NCBI RefSeq assembly: GCF_003025005.1
Contig: NZ_PVSS01000018.1
Location: 1 to 64,000 of the forward strand
DNA: 64,000 nt
Direction: 5' to 3'
Source of the DNA: Brumimicrobium mesophilum
GTDB lineage: Bacteria > Bacteroidota > Bacteroidia > Flavobacteriales_D > Crocinitomicaceae
The notes under the pieces were generated by a model, which was not told the DNA's origin, ran no database searches, and worked only from the letters and a program-made list of their open reading frames with translations. Position 1 is the stretch's first letter, and each line of letters opens with the position of its first letter. Shown piece by piece: positions 28,623 to 39,637 of this stretch. The position numbers and the translations under genes are program-made.

Positions 28623-29273
28623 TTACCTGAACCAAATAACAATGCTATTTATTACTAAAAACGCGCCAAAAACCATTAAAATTGTTCCTGTAATTCTATT
28701 TAATGACCGTAAAAGGGATACTGTAATGAAAGGACGCAATTTCTTTGCTCCAACAATTTTTCCTACATCGATTGCGAAAAAGGTAAAAAGAACTACTAAA
28801 AGATACAAGAAAGTTTCTCCTCCGGTATGTACGGCATCAGAACCTGAATGACCCAGTGCCATAACAGAAAACCAATAAAAGACAACCAAGGGATTTGCCA
28901 AATTAAGGAGTAACCCTTTAATAAACAATATCCAATAATCTTTTGGATCAGCGTTGACTTTTTTGGTTTTCTTCGCTGTGACACCATCTACTTTTTTGAC
29001 AAAAGTTAAGTATCCATAAATAATAAAAAGTACACCTCCTAATCCGCGAATCAAGGCGTTATCTCCACCTTGCGAAAGTTCTTCAATTTGCTGAATAAAA
29101 ACATAAGCGATGATGATATAAATGATATCACTAATCAATACCCCAGCATCGAAAGCCAAAGCTGCCCGAATTCCTCTTTTAATACTTGTTTCTAAAAGCA
29201 CAAAAAATGCAGGTCCAAGCATAACACTTAAGATTAATCCTGTAACTAAAGCCTTTAGAAGTAATGCGCTCAA
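28623..29273 (-). CDS. LysE/RhtB family amino-acid exporter
   Basis: A 216-residue membrane protein with about six hydrophobic segments. The LysE signature is at the N-terminus (LSVMLGPAFFVLLETSIKRG, then AALAFDAGVLISD). The conserved FIKGLLLNLANPLVVFYW lies in the middle. The substrate is probably an amino acid or similar small molecule and cannot be named. It starts 17 bases downstream of the lepA stop and may be co-transcribed with it. Confidence 0.88.
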   Translation of the reverse strand: MSALLLKALVTGLILSVMLGPAFFVLLETSIKRGIRAALAFDAGVLISDIIYIIIAYVFIQQIEELSQGGDNALIRGLGGVLFIIYGYLTFVKKVDGVTAKKTKKVNADPKDYWILFIKGLLLNLANPLVVFYWFSVMALGHSGSDAVHTGGETFLYLLVVLFTFFAIDVGKIVGAKKLRPFITVSLLRSLNRITGTILMVFGAFLVINSIVIWFR

Positions 29274-29290
29274 TTTATTCTATTTCTATT

Positions 29291-31087
29291 TTAATCGTTT
29301 AACTTTAAAACGGCTAAGAATGCTTCCTGTGGAACTTCTACTCTACCCACTTGACGCATACGTTTCTTACCCTCTTTTTGTTTTTCTAATAGTTTTCTTT
29401 TACGAGAAATATCACCTCCATAACATTTTGCAGTAACATCTTTTCGCAAGGCTTTTACCGTTTCTCTAGCAATAATCTTAGCGCCAATACTGGCTTGAAT
29501 CGGAATCTCAAATTGCTGTCTTGGAATCAATTCCTTTAACTTCAAACAAATTTTCTTTCCTAAATCGAAAGCGTTACTTCTGTGAACTAAAGCTGAAAGT
29601 GCATCAACTTGCTCGTGGTTCAAAAGAACATCAAGCTTCACCAAATCCGAAACTTGGTAACCAATTGGGTGATAGTCGAAAGAAGCATAACCTCTGGAAA
29701 CAGATTTCAAACGGTCATAAAAGTCAAATACAATCTCTGCCATTGGCATTTTGAATGTGATTTCAACCCTGTCTTGCGTTAAATAAACTTGATTCTGTAA
29801 TTCACCACGTTTTTCAACACATAAATTCATTACTTGACCAACATATTCCGATTTCGTAATTACTTGTGCTTTTATATATGGTTCTTCAATTGTTTCAATT
29901 GTGGATGGGTCTGGTAAGTCAGAAGGATTATTTACAATTTGTTTTTGGTCCGGATATTTTCTTGTATAGCAAAAATAAGAAACGTTAGGAACAGTTGTGA
30001 TCACTGTCATGTTGAACTCACGCTCTAACCGTTCTTGGATAATTTCCATGTGCAACATTCCTAAGAATCCACAACGGAAACCAAAACCTAATGCCGCAGA
30101 AGATTCAGGTTCAAAAACCAAAGAAGAGTCATTCAATTGCAATTTCTCCATTGAATAACGCAATTCCTCAAAATCATCCGTATCCACAGGATAAATCCCT
30201 GCAAATACCATTGGTTTTACGTCTTCAAAACCTTTTACTGCAGTCAAACAAGGATTCTCAAAAGTGGTAATTGTTTCACCAACTTTTACTTCTTTTGCAA
30301 TCTTGATTCCTGAAATAATATATCCTACATCCCCTGTTTTAACTTCTTTTCTTGGCTGAGGATCCATTCTTAAAATACCAATTTCATCAGCATGATAAGT
30401 CGCTCCAGTATTTAGGAATTTAATTTTTTCCCCTTTTTTAAGAGAACCGTTCATTATTCTGTAATAAGCAATAATTCCTCTAAAAGGATTAAAAACAGAA
30501 TCAAAAATCATAGCTTGCAATGGACCATCAGGATCTCCTTTTGGCGCTGGAACTCTATTGATAATTGCCTCTAAAATCTTGTCAACTCCTAATCCAGTTT
30601 TACCAGAAGCTGGAATAACATCAGAAGGATCACAGCCAATTAATTCAACAATTTGATCTGTAACTTCTTCTGGTTCTGCTCCCGGCAAATCCATTTTATT
30701 TAAGATTGGAATAATCTCCAAATCGTTTTCTAATGCCAAATATAAGTTTGAAATTGTTTGAGCTTCGATACCTTGTGATGCATCAACAATTAGCAACGCA
30801 CCTTCGCAAGCAGCAATGGAACGAGAAACCTCATAAGAAAAATCAACGTGACCAGGTGTATCAATAAGATTTAGGGTATATTTTTCACCATCTTTCTCAT
30901 AATCCATTTGAATGGCATGGCTTTTTATGGTAATTCCACGTTCGCGTTCTAAGTCCATGCTATCAAGTGCTTGATTTTGCATGTCACGGTCTGAAATCGT
31001 GCCCGTTGTTTGTAATAACCTATCAGCCAGCGTACTTTTCCCGTGGTCAATATGAGCGATGATGCAGAAATTGCGAATATTTTTCAT
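29291..31087 (-). CDS. lepA: Elongation factor 4 (LepA), ribosome-associated GTPase
   Basis: A 598-residue translational GTPase. G motifs: G1 [10 protein letters not shown]2 RERGITI, G3 DTPGH, G4 NKMDLPGA. The LepA-specific C-terminal domain is present ([23 protein letters not shown] in part, [39 protein letters not shown]). It helps translation initiation or 30S biogenesis and back-translocation; the length is standard. It is the first gene of a probable unit with the LysE-like exporter. A 452-bp leader region with a strong hairpin lies upstream. Confidence 0.97.
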   Translation of the reverse strand: MKNIRNFCIIAHIDHGKSTLADRLLQTTGTISDRDMQNQALDSMDLERERGITIKSHAIQMDYEKDGEKYTLNLIDTPGHVDFSYEVSRSIAACEGALLIVDASQGIEAQTISNLYLALENDLEIIPILNKMDLPGAEPEEVTDQIVELIGCDPSDVIPASGKTGLGVDKILEAIINRVPAPKGDPDGPLQAMIFDSVFNPFRGIIAYYRIMNGSLKKGEKIKFLNTGATYHADEIGILRMDPQPRKEVKTGDVGYIISGIKIAKEVKVGETITTFENPCLTAVKGFEDVKPMVFAGIYPVDTDDFEELRYSMEKLQLNDSSLVFEPESSAALGFGFRCGFLGMLHMEIIQERLEREFNMTVITTVPNVSYFCYTRKYPDQKQIVNNPSDLPDPSTIETIEEPYIKAQVITKSEYVGQVMNLCVEKRGELQNQVYLTQDRVEITFKMPMAEIVFDFYDRLKSVSRGYASFDYHPIGYQVSDLVKLDVLLNHEQVDALSALVHRSNAFDLGKKICLKLKELIPRQQFEIPIQASIGAKIIARETVKALRKDVTAKCYGGDISRKRKLLEKQKEGKKRMRQVGRVEVPQEAFLAVLKLND

Positions 31088-31539
31088 GTAAATTCTTTAG
31101 TTCTTGTGTTTTCTATCTCAGAAAGATAGTAAATGATATGCGAAAATAATGGATTTTCGCCGGTTTTCAAGCTATTTATCTTAAGAATGCTGTAGGATAT
31201 TTCATTCTAATCAAAAAATGGTTTTAAAAGAATGTTATTCTATAAAAAATGGGATTGACTTCAAGGTAATTCCTTTGAAAAAACTTTTGTTCTAGAACTC
31301 ATAATCTACTCATTTGATTCAGAAAAAACGTCCTAAAACTAATTGGAGATAATGGCAGGCGCCATTATCTCCAATCAAACACTACTACTTATGAAACCTA
31401 ACGGTGCAAAGGTAATAAACTTTTATTCTTAAAATAACTTACCATGGTATTTATTCCTAAAAATATGTTAATAAACACTTCATTATCTATAAATAGCATT
31501 TAGAAATGTATTTATGTTAGAATTGAAGGGTGAAAAAGA
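31088..31539. other. Intergenic region upstream of lepA
   Basis: No gene seen. The outstanding element is the perfect 15-bp inverted repeat at 31342-31375, described separately. The rest is AT-rich without clear promoter matches. Confidence 0.4.
31342..31375. terminator. Perfect 15-bp hairpin without T-tract
   Basis: ATTGGAGATAATGGC (31342-31356), loop AGGC, GCCATTATCTCCAAT (31361-31375). It sits about 165 bases downstream of the acetyltransferase stop and 255 bases upstream of lepA on the minus strand. There is no T run on either side, so it may be an intrinsic stop of weak type, an mRNA end protector or a protein-binding palindrome. Confidence 0.5.
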
Positions 31540-31992
31540 TTAAAAAAACAATCTTCCATTGATCCATTCAGGATCCAAGGTTGCTCCAATTTTCTCATAA
31601 AACTTGATTGCAGATTCATTCCAGTCCAAGACTTGCCAATCCATACGTTTTACACCTAGTTTTTTTGCCTCGTCAACTAAAATTTGAAAAAGCTTCAATC
31701 CTATTCCAGTTCTTCTGAATTCAGGCTGGATGTATAAATCTTCCAAATATAGACAGCGACCTCTCCAAGTGGAATAAGAAATATAGTACAACGCCATTCC
31801 TCGAATTACACCATCCACCTCATACACGAAACAATCGCACAATTGATCATCGAATAAATCAATGGCCAATTGTTCTGGTGTATTAATTACTTCATCAGGC
31901 GCTTTTTCGAAATCGGCTAACTCCTGCACAAGTCCCATGAGTGCTTGTTCGTCTCCGCGTTTTGCTTTTCTAATGTTTGTTACTTCAATCAT
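31540..31992 (-). CDS. GNAT family N-acetyltransferase, diamine-acetyltransferase-like
   Basis: A 150-residue acetyltransferase. The acetyl-CoA loop is in EFRRTGIGLKLFQIL, preceded by YLEDLYIQPE, and the C-terminal WNESAIKFYEKIGA is typical. The layout (KAPDEV near residue 30, WRGRCLYLEDLYI) resembles the spermidine/spermine or thialysine N-acetyltransferase group, suggesting a polyamine or lysine-analogue substrate. This is inference from family resemblance. It stands alone between sprA and lepA. Confidence 0.85.
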   Translation of the reverse strand: MIEVTNIRKAKRGDEQALMGLVQELADFEKAPDEVINTPEQLAIDLFDDQLCDCFVYEVDGVIRGMALYYISYSTWRGRCLYLEDLYIQPEFRRTGIGLKLFQILVDEAKKLGVKRMDWQVLDWNESAIKFYEKIGATLDPEWINGRLFF

Positions 31993-32071
31993 TCTATTCT
32001 CTTTATATTTTGGTTCTATGGAAAAAATCCAACATGCCTTACCAGTTTAAACACCTAATCCTAACTTGTAT

Positions 32072-32110
32072 AAAAACAAAACGGTCAATCACTTTAAAAA
32101 TGATTGACCG
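32072..32110 (-). terminator. Terminator of the maeB-ruvA-sprA operon
   Basis: Perfect 10-bp stem CGGTCAATCA (32082-32091) with TGATTGACCG (32101-32110), a nine-base loop, and a T-rich run on the minus strand (32072-32081). It lies about 30 bases after the sprA stop. Confidence 0.82.
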
Positions 32111-32141
32111 AATTTTGTAGTATTATGGTTAGTAATTCTTT

Positions 32142-35100
32142 TTATAGCCCTCCTAAGTTAAATCTCAATCGAACTCCTGTTGCAATGTTTCCTGTTACGT
32201 AAGAAGTAGCAATCGTTGGGTCAGTCAATTGTTGATCATAATATAATGAAACGGTTAAATTCTTACCTACTAAATAATCAGCGCTTGAACGAATTGAGAA
32301 TACACGCTGTCCGGCGGTTGCCTGCGTAGTGTTTTCAACTACTTTTCGAATTACTGTTATGTTATCTCTAATGGACAAATCAAATCGTACGTTTAAATCA
32401 GAAGGTTTCAATCTATCTCCTCTAACAGTAATTGGAATTCTGAAATTTGTGAATTTATAACCTGTTCCGATTACAATTTCTGTTCCTATTAATTCAGTCA
32501 ATTGATTATTTGCTAAAGACAAGGAGGAAGCACGTTCTTTACTAATTTCAAATTTCGTTAACAATCCGTTACCATTCACTTTCCAAGTTGCATCAAAACC
32601 AATTAATGGAGAGAATCTCTCTGATATAGTTACGTTTTGTATTTGCTGCTCAGAAATAAAGTTGTTATTGATATCTCTAGCAGATAGGTAGCCATCATCG
32701 TCAACTTCAGCATTCAAATTCGTCTGCATTCCCGAAACATTAACTGTTGAGGTATATCCATGACGTAAAGTAAAGTTTTGTACATACTTTTTAAAGAACT
32801 TAAACTTAGTTAATCCATTGTATGAAACTTGCCAATTTGGAAGAGGTACACTTCTTACAGGAGATATAGAGTTTTTATTTGTGTTTTTTCCTGAGAAAGT
32901 ATTTAAGAAAGCTCCTATCAATACATCCTGCTGGTTAGGACCATAGCCATCAGTATATCCAGCACTATCAGACAAACTATAAGGATTTCCTTCACCCAGT
33001 AATTGTGAAACTTCTGCACGCCTTTCCCTTATATTGTCGAATGAGGGAGAACGATAATCATCATTCTTATCAAGTCTTTCAAAAGCTGATCGAATAGATA
33101 TAGTAGAATAACTTACCGTAGTAGTTTTAAATTCACTTTGATTTTCAAATGCTTGCAAACTATCTGAAAATCTAAAATAAGAAGACGTATTTTCAGTAAA
33201 ATTTCGTTGCATAGACAAATCAATCTTCAAATCCTTAATTGGTTCTATACTTGCACGCAAATTATAGTTTTGAGAATGCATTATAGTATGTTGTGTATTT
33301 AACCCACTCGTATCCACTATAAATCCATTTGCTCCTGCATAAGGTGCGTAATCAAAACCTGTTTCATTTCCGAAAACACTTCTTTGCTGTTGACCTATTG
33401 CAAAACCTCGTAATTTACTATCGCCCAACATTGCACTGTTTAATCCAAAGAAATCTGCTTCTTGATTAAATCCAGGCAATAACATTCCATCAGTTTGTGT
33501 GTATGTACCAGAAACAGTCCTTACACTCATTAATGCTCTAGCGGCAAATCCAACTACAGGATGATAAGGTTTACCAAACTTATCATTGTACTTCTCTTCA
33601 CGTTCATTTTGATTAGCAATTCGATCATCTTGACGCTCAAGTCTAGGCTCTTTATTTTCTAACTTTTTGGTGACTTTGGCCAATTCTTTTTCATGTTCAA
33701 CCAATTCATCAGTTTCTAAAGTATTCACCCTCACTCTTTCAAGCTTTTCCTTTTTAATGGTAAGTTCTCGAACTTTTTTCGCCAATCTACTGGTATTTAC
33801 AGGATTTGAACCAGGTCTATTTAATGTCCCCCTATTCATGGCGCCTTGTGGAGTTCGTAAAGATTCTCTACCTCCTCTACCATCTTCTACAATCTTTTTC
33901 AAGAAATCAGACTTCCTATATAAGGTCAACAAATTCAATTGTGCCGTGGTATTTATATTTCGACTATTTTGAATTGTATTTCCAAACACTTCTTGACCTA
34001 AATTTGGCCTTGTCCATTCGTAAGCCCCACCATATCTGATATTCGAATTAATGAAATCCAAAGCTGGAATTTTGTTGAAAGGAACATTGTATGTTAAATT
34101 ATAATTATGGTCATAACGCATAGTTTTTCCTAAAGTTCTCAATTGAGTTCTTACTGAATCTTGGAAATCTCTATACAGTTCTGGACTCTCATTCTTATCT
34201 ACTTGACCTTCTGCCTCATCAATTATTGATGTGTTATTTGAAGCAAAATCAAATTTCAGATTTCTAGTAATATCATATCCAAAATCAAACCTTCTGTTCC
34301 AAGTAAAGTTCTTCAAATAAATCGGTTGAAATTCAAAATCAGTATTCGGAATATTATTCGCGATTTGCCTTTCGTTATAATTACGAATTAAATTATTTTT
34401 TACACTAATATTTTTTGGTCCTAAATAGAAATTAGTAGATTGCAGCAAGCCCCACCATTTCGATTTACGCATGAATTTAGATTGCTTAAATGGCTCCCAT
34501 AAAGTTGGTGAACCATTGTAAACATAATTTACACCACCTTTCCAAATTTTTGTTCTATCGTAATTTGTAGTGAAATTTCTTGCATAATCTTCACTATAAG
34601 CAAAATTCAATGAGAAATTACTAATGTCCCAAATATTTGCCTCAGCACCCGGTTTTCTTTGTCTTCTTACATTAGTGAAATTAAATGATTTACGTTGTGT
34701 AAAATCACTTCCATCTTTCATTCTTTGTTTTCGTTCTTCAGAATCATAGGATGAAAGTTCGATGTCCGGATTATACGGATCATAACGCGGCCTCACTGTT
34801 CCTACAGAATATGTATACAAGAAGGGAATATCAATTTTAGCTTTATCGCCTAACAATTGACCTAGTTGTGCATTCGCTGAAACGTCCAAACTTAAACGTG
34901 TGTCTCTTTGTCTTTCTGCAACACGGCTATCTATACTCCCCCAATTTAGTCCGCTATATGCTCCTGCTACTTGAACGGTTGCAAAATCTGCTATTTGTAA
35001 TTGCGCTTGAGCAAGGGCGGCAGACCCCCCTTCATTTTGGAATTCTGTTAATCGCAATTCGTTAACCCAAACTTGAACACATTTTGCCAAACCATCATCT

Positions 35101-38100
35101 GGTTTCCATGGGTTATCTGCATTTTGCGCAGGGTTTCTAACTCCGATCATAATGGTTTTTACATCAACTAAATTAGGATTACCCTTAATTTTCACCATTC
35201 TCGGAGGATGATTAACATCATTGTTGTCAGACGTTCCAGGTTTATGTGCAATTTCCTTAGAATACTCGATATTTGTAGCAACATTAGACCCTGGCTGCTC
35301 CATCGCTGTATTTCTCTCTTTCTTTAAATTAATTAAGTCTTCAAAAACAATTCTTAGATTATTCTCTTCTGGCCAGATCTGTAAATCTTGAGTAACACCC
35401 CATTGACTTACCGTCATTGGAACTTCATACTCATAATAATTCTCCCTAAAGTCTGTTCCCAATCGAATAAAGACCGTGACATCTTCATCGTTTAGCGGAT
35501 TAGTGGGTTCTACTTCTTCAGCATGCAAGTACATTTCTAAATTCTTGTACATAATCATGTCCATACCAACATTCTTAGTTGCACCTCTAGCATCACCATC
35601 TTTTAAGTTACACACTTCAATGGTCATCGATTGCTCGTTCAACTGTCTTTGGAATTGCTGAGATGGATCAACTTCTCTATCGATTCCAGGTGGAATAACA
35701 TACTTAATTGGTTCACGCTGATCATGTTCTTCAACATTTACAGCTCCAATATTAAATGGTGTCAAATCTGGATCTTCTTGAACTCCATCCCCAGGTTGAG
35801 TTAAACTCTCTGTGAATTTTCTCCATTCTCCACGAACCAATTCTAATTTTGCAAAACGCAACGTAGTTTCTTGTTCAAAAGAACGCATAAACATTCTCAT
35901 AAAACGAATAGAACGGTAGTCCGAAATTCCATTAACTGCTTTTTCAGGATTTCTGATAGGTACACGGAACTGATACCATTTGAAATTCTTATTGTTTTTA
36001 TCGTATTCTCTTGTGTTAATAATGTAGTTTTTACCAACAACCAAATCACTTTGACGTAATGAGACCTTATATTGGAAATAACTTTCTGATTCACTTAGGT
36101 TGTTGTCGCGATTCACATCCTCCATGTCTGGAGTGTTGGTTGCTTGAGTAGGATATCCTTCGCTATTTATTTGAGCTGACATTTCTGGTGTTGGAGAATT
36201 TCCTTCATGCCCATTCCAATATTTGTACCTACGAATGATGTCTCTTTCATCTGCATCATATTGATCATCACGATAATAATTGTAGTTATCACCGGAAATA
36301 TCACGTAAAAGTTCAGCCCTTGCTTCAGGAGATAATACACTATTGGTTTGAATCCAATTAACGTAACTTGCGTATGCTAGTCGCTCTTTCTCATCATCAT
36401 ACCCGTCAAGTCCAACATCTTGTTGGGCTCTTGTTTCTGGGTCATTATCAAAAGCGTTTACTACAACTTGTTGAGTAGAAACTCTAGCCCAATTCGTAAC
36501 ATCAGTATTTAATGTGTTATCATATTCTCTTGGCAAACCGTTTTCAAAACTTTTTCTAGAATCAGGAAGTATATCTTCAGATAAGTTACCAATATTGAAG
36601 TATAAATCTCCTCCAGAATAAGGTGTTGTTGGATCTTGCGCCTGTTGGTCTTCATTAAATGGATCTAACAACCAAAATTGAATATATTCGACGTTGGTTT
36701 CTTCAAAATTAGTTGTTGTCAAAGAACGCATGATTCCATTCCATCTTTCTTGAGGATCTGTGAATTCTCCTTCAGCGTTAACGGTGTTTGTTGTATCGTA
36801 ATTATACATCCCTCTATCTTTAGGATAGTAAGTCATATTGAAAATAGGAAGATTCGTAATTTCACCAGTTGCAGGTTGTGTATTCGGGAAAATATCTGTT
36901 TTATTTACCAATGAAACATTCATATTTTCCGTAAAAGTTGGATCATCTGCAATATGTTGTGGAGTAATTGAACGGTTTTCATGGAACATAGGATCAATAG
37001 AATACCAAGACAAATGTGAACGCTTAAATCCAGCAGCCAAATTATTCTTTAAGGAAGCTTCCGGGAACAAGTCATCTTGTCCTTGAGGAATTGAAGCTAA
37101 CTTCCATGAAGAAAAGTTTTTTAAATCTATTGTTGATTGACTTCCTTCAAAATCGTCAACATAAGAAATCCCTTGTTTTGAAATTGCACGAGGAGTTCCA
37201 GGAATTAAATGTGCCGCCTCAGCATTTAAGGTTAAGGTAGACATTTGTTTGGTAGAAATTGTTGGAATAAAATTAATCAATTTAGTCAATAATGGAATAT
37301 CTGTTCTATAGGATAAATTAGCGCCAACAATGTTGTTTTTGAATGGTTCATCTCCAATATCCACTTTTTGTGTAATTGGTTTTTCTGTCATTCTCATCCA
37401 TGTTGCTCCCACATTAAAGTCAGGATTAATCATGTAATTCATATGAGTACCAATGAGCGATTTGTTTTGGAAACCAAAGACAGAATTACTTTCAATGGAA
37501 ATTTTTATGTCAGCATTTGATTCCAATACCGCACTATTCAAAATCTTTACACGACCTAAATTGTAATCTACAGTAAAATCTTGACCTTCTTGAAGCCTAA
37601 TTCCTCCTGCTGTAACTACCACTGCTCCTTCTGGAACGTTTAATGCGTTCAAAGGAATTTCATCACTAACTGAAGATTCATATTTCCCTACAAAATAAAA
37701 CCTGTTTTTCTTCGGTATTTGTTGTGCGGCTATTTTTGTTGAGTCATAAAGCTCATCGTATGCTACATTATCCGCAATTTGAGGAAGTCCCGCAGCAATC
37801 ATTTCTTTTCTTACCGTTTCAGCAAAGGGCTCGATTGTACTAAAATAAATACGACCATTTCTCGTATTGATAGTTCCTCCATTTGTAGCTTGATTTCCAT
37901 TAAAAGTAATAGGTAAAAAATCAAAAACTCCATCTTTTTGAGAACGATTGTTTTGATTTAATCGATCCATTCCTACTACATCAATTACTTGTTTATCATC
38001 CAAACCAGGGTAAGGAAGGAAATTCACTAATAAACTGTTGTCTGGGTTGTTGTAAAGAATGTCTAATCTAAATCCTTCTTGACTTACTTGATACGCCCCT

Positions 38101-39623
38101 ATTGAGTAGACGTTTTTCATCATCAAATCCCATAATTTATTTTTAGGATTAACGATAGTAGGTTTCAATAACTTCAGGAACAAGGCATCTGTTCCCACAA
38201 TCCCATCTGTTGAAAATTCACCTACTTGATATGTTCTTCCTGCATATGTATATTCATATGAAACAGCTAAAACCTCATCATTATTCAAAGGTAAATTCAC
38301 AGAAATAAACCCTAACTGGGCGTTGTAAGTAAATTCTTGTTCCGTTAATCTTCTCGCGTTTTCAACTTTCTCATAGTCATTCGCTTGTTGAAAAGGACCA
38401 GGTTCCAAAGCCTCAGATTCTAATGCCACAACAGCATTATTAAATCCACGAACTGTTGGATTGTTTTTCGCGTAATCATATAACCCATTTGAAGAGTTGT
38501 TCGGTAATTCATTGGTTGAAGCACTCCCTGGATTTCCAGACCAATTATCTGGATCTGCTTCTCCTAAATCAGTAAATGCAATAATATTTCGTGTATCTTC
38601 AACTTTATTAGTTTGGTTGGTAACCCATACTTCAATTCGGGTAATATTTACCAAGGAGCTTATAAATGGAACAGATTCCATGGCCTGATCATAATTTTCT
38701 CTGTGATAATAGTTCAGGAAATAATGGCGATTGGCCTCATAATCATCAGCTTTCAATTCAAAATCCTGAACCTGAGAACCTCCCTTAATATTAATTTCTT
38801 GTTTTTGCCCTCGAGATGTAGAGGCTATTGCATCCACAGTTAAACGTCCAAATCTCATCCTAGTTTTAACACCAAAAAGCGTTTGGGAACCTTCAATCAA
38901 AGAGGTTTCTAGTGGCATGGAAACATTACCCGCTTCTATTTTTTGAAGAATTTGATCTTCCTCACCAGTCCATTCTAATTTAGTTACGTTGTCAAAATTA
39001 AAAGCGGCTTCTGTATTGTATGAAGCTCCTAATTTCAATTTAGTTCCAATTTGTCCAACCAAGTTCAATTGAATTTGTTGTTGGAAGTCAAATCTTGTAA
39101 TTCTTCTTTGATTTTCTGGTAAAACAGGATTGTCATATCGCGCTGAATTTAAACCTAATGACAATTCTACACTACCCTCTGGTCGAATCAAAATTTCATC
39201 AGACCCAAAAATGTTTGCAAATCCTGGACTATCAATTTTAATTGGCGGAATTAATCCTTGTTCTTCTTCAGTTTGAGAATCAATTTTTTCCTTCCAATAG
39301 CTTTGCATTTTTTGTTGACGTTCATACTCGATATATTCTTCGAGTGTCATCATTGATCCTCTTTTATAATCTATACCTCCAATAACTTCCTTAAAAACAT
39401 ATTTACCAGTTTTTGGATCATAAACAATAGATTTTTGAACGCTTTTAGGATCTCCTAAGTCAAAGCTTTGTCTATCGTTCCCCGTTGGGTCATAAGGATT
39501 TTTTATAGGGAATTTTAATTTTGTTGAATCCGGATCACCTTGACCATAAGCAAATGTTAAGGTTGTAATAATCAGGGTTATCAAAAACCCACTACATATT
39601 GTATTTAGTGTTTGTCTATTCAC
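32142..39623 (-). CDS. sprA: SprA/Sov, T9SS outer-membrane translocon and gliding protein
   Basis: A 2,493-residue protein, the size expected for SprA (Sov in Porphyromonas). A signal peptide (FLITLIITTLTFAYGQ) is followed by the conserved N-terminal region (GSMMTLEEYIEYERQQKM) and alternating beta-strand segments. Recognisable stretches are ISYVDDFEGSQSTIDLK near residue 810, LRQSDLVVGKNYI, WVNELRLTEF and the C-terminal VTGNIATGVRLRFNLGGL. SprA forms the 36-strand barrel through which T9SS cargo with sorting tails leaves the cell, so it would serve the cargo proteins at 43.3-47.5 and 59.7 kb. It starts 14 bases after ruvA; the maeB-ruvA-sprA order is, from memory, conserved in several Flavobacteriia. 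The gene is intact, without frameshift. Confidence 0.96.
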   Translation of the reverse strand: MNRQTLNTICSGFLITLIITTLTFAYGQGDPDSTKLKFPIKNPYDPTGNDRQSFDLGDPKSVQKSIVYDPKTGKYVFKEVIGGIDYKRGSMMTLEEYIEYERQQKMQSYWKEKIDSQTEEEQGLIPPIKIDSPGFANIFGSDEILIRPEGSVELSLGLNSARYDNPVLPENQRRITRFDFQQQIQLNLVGQIGTKLKLGASYNTEAAFNFDNVTKLEWTGEEDQILQKIEAGNVSMPLETSLIEGSQTLFGVKTRMRFGRLTVDAIASTSRGQKQEINIKGGSQVQDFELKADDYEANRHYFLNYYHRENYDQAMESVPFISSLVNITRIEVWVTNQTNKVEDTRNIIAFTDLGEADPDNWSGNPGSASTNELPNNSSNGLYDYAKNNPTVRGFNNAVVALESEALEPGPFQQANDYEKVENARRLTEQEFTYNAQLGFISVNLPLNNDEVLAVSYEYTYAGRTYQVGEFSTDGIVGTDALFLKLLKPTIVNPKNKLWDLMMKNVYSIGAYQVSQEGFRLDILYNNPDNSLLVNFLPYPGLDDKQVIDVVGMDRLNQNNRSQKDGVFDFLPITFNGNQATNGGTINTRNGRIYFSTIEPFAETVRKEMIAAGLPQIADNVAYDELYDSTKIAAQQIPKKNRFYFVGKYESSVSDEIPLNALNVPEGAVVVTAGGIRLQEGQDFTVDYNLGRVKILNSAVLESNADIKISIESNSVFGFQNKSLIGTHMNYMINPDFNVGATWMRMTEKPITQKVDIGDEPFKNNIVGANLSYRTDIPLLTKLINFIPTISTKQMSTLTLNAEAAHLIPGTPRAISKQGISYVDDFEGSQSTIDLKNFSSWKLASIPQGQDDLFPEASLKNNLAAGFKRSHLSWYSIDPMFHENRSITPQHIADDPTFTENMNVSLVNKTDIFPNTQPATGEITNLPIFNMTYYPKDRGMYNYDTTNTVNAEGEFTDPQERWNGIMRSLTTTNFEETNVEYIQFWLLDPFNEDQQAQDPTTPYSGGDLYFNIGNLSEDILPDSRKSFENGLPREYDNTLNTDVTNWARVSTQQVVVNAFDNDPETRAQQDVGLDGYDDEKERLAYASYVNWIQTNSVLSPEARAELLRDISGDNYNYYRDDQYDADERDIIRRYKYWNGHEGNSPTPEMSAQINSEGYPTQATNTPDMEDVNRDNNLSESESYFQYKVSLRQSDLVVGKNYIINTREYDKNNKNFKWYQFRVPIRNPEKAVNGISDYRSIRFMRMFMRSFEQETTLRFAKLELVRGEWRKFTESLTQPGDGVQEDPDLTPFNIGAVNVEEHDQREPIKYVIPPGIDREVDPSQQFQRQLNEQSMTIEVCNLKDGDARGATKNVGMDMIMYKNLEMYLHAEEVEPTNPLNDEDVTVFIRLGTDFRENYYEYEVPMTVSQWGVTQDLQIWPEENNLRIVFEDLINLKKERNTAMEQPGSNVATNIEYSKEIAHKPGTSDNNDVNHPPRMVKIKGNPNLVDVKTIMIGVRNPAQNADNPWKPDDGLAKCVQVWVNELRLTEFQNEGGSAALAQAQLQIADFATVQVAGAYSGLNWGSIDSRVAERQRDTRLSLDVSANAQLGQLLGDKAKIDIPFLYTYSVGTVRPRYDPYNPDIELSSYDSEERKQRMKDGSDFTQRKSFNFTNVRRQRKPGAEANIWDISNFSLNFAYSEDYARNFTTNYDRTKIWKGGVNYVYNGSPTLWEPFKQSKFMRKSKWWGLLQSTNFYLGPKNISVKNNLIRNYNERQIANNIPNTDFEFQPIYLKNFTWNRRFDFGYDITRNLKFDFASNNTSIIDEAEGQVDKNESPELYRDFQDSVRTQLRTLGKTMRYDHNYNLTYNVPFNKIPALDFINSNIRYGGAYEWTRPNLGQEVFGNTIQNSRNINTTAQLNLLTLYRKSDFLKKIVEDGRGGRESLRTPQGAMNRGTLNRPGSNPVNTSRLAKKVRELTIKKEKLERVRVNTLETDELVEHEKELAKVTKKLENKEPRLERQDDRIANQNEREEKYNDKFGKPYHPVVGFAARALMSVRTVSGTYTQTDGMLLPGFNQEADFFGLNSAMLGDSKLRGFAIGQQQRSVFGNETGFDYAPYAGANGFIVDTSGLNTQHTIMHSQNYNLRASIEPIKDLKIDLSMQRNFTENTSSYFRFSDSLQAFENQSEFKTTTVSYSTISIRSAFERLDKNDDYRSPSFDNIRERRAEVSQLLGEGNPYSLSDSAGYTDGYGPNQQDVLIGAFLNTFSGKNTNKNSISPVRSVPLPNWQVSYNGLTKFKFFKKYVQNFTLRHGYTSTVNVSGMQTNLNAEVDDDGYLSARDINNNFISEQQIQNVTISERFSPLIGFDATWKVNGNGLLTKFEISKERASSLSLANNQLTELIGTEIVIGTGYKFTNFRIPITVRGDRLKPSDLNVRFDLSIRDNITVIRKVVENTTQATAGQRVFSIRSSADYLVGKNLTVSLYYDQQLTDPTIATSYVTGNIATGVRLRFNLGGL

Positions 39624-39637
39624 AGTTATATTTCCCG

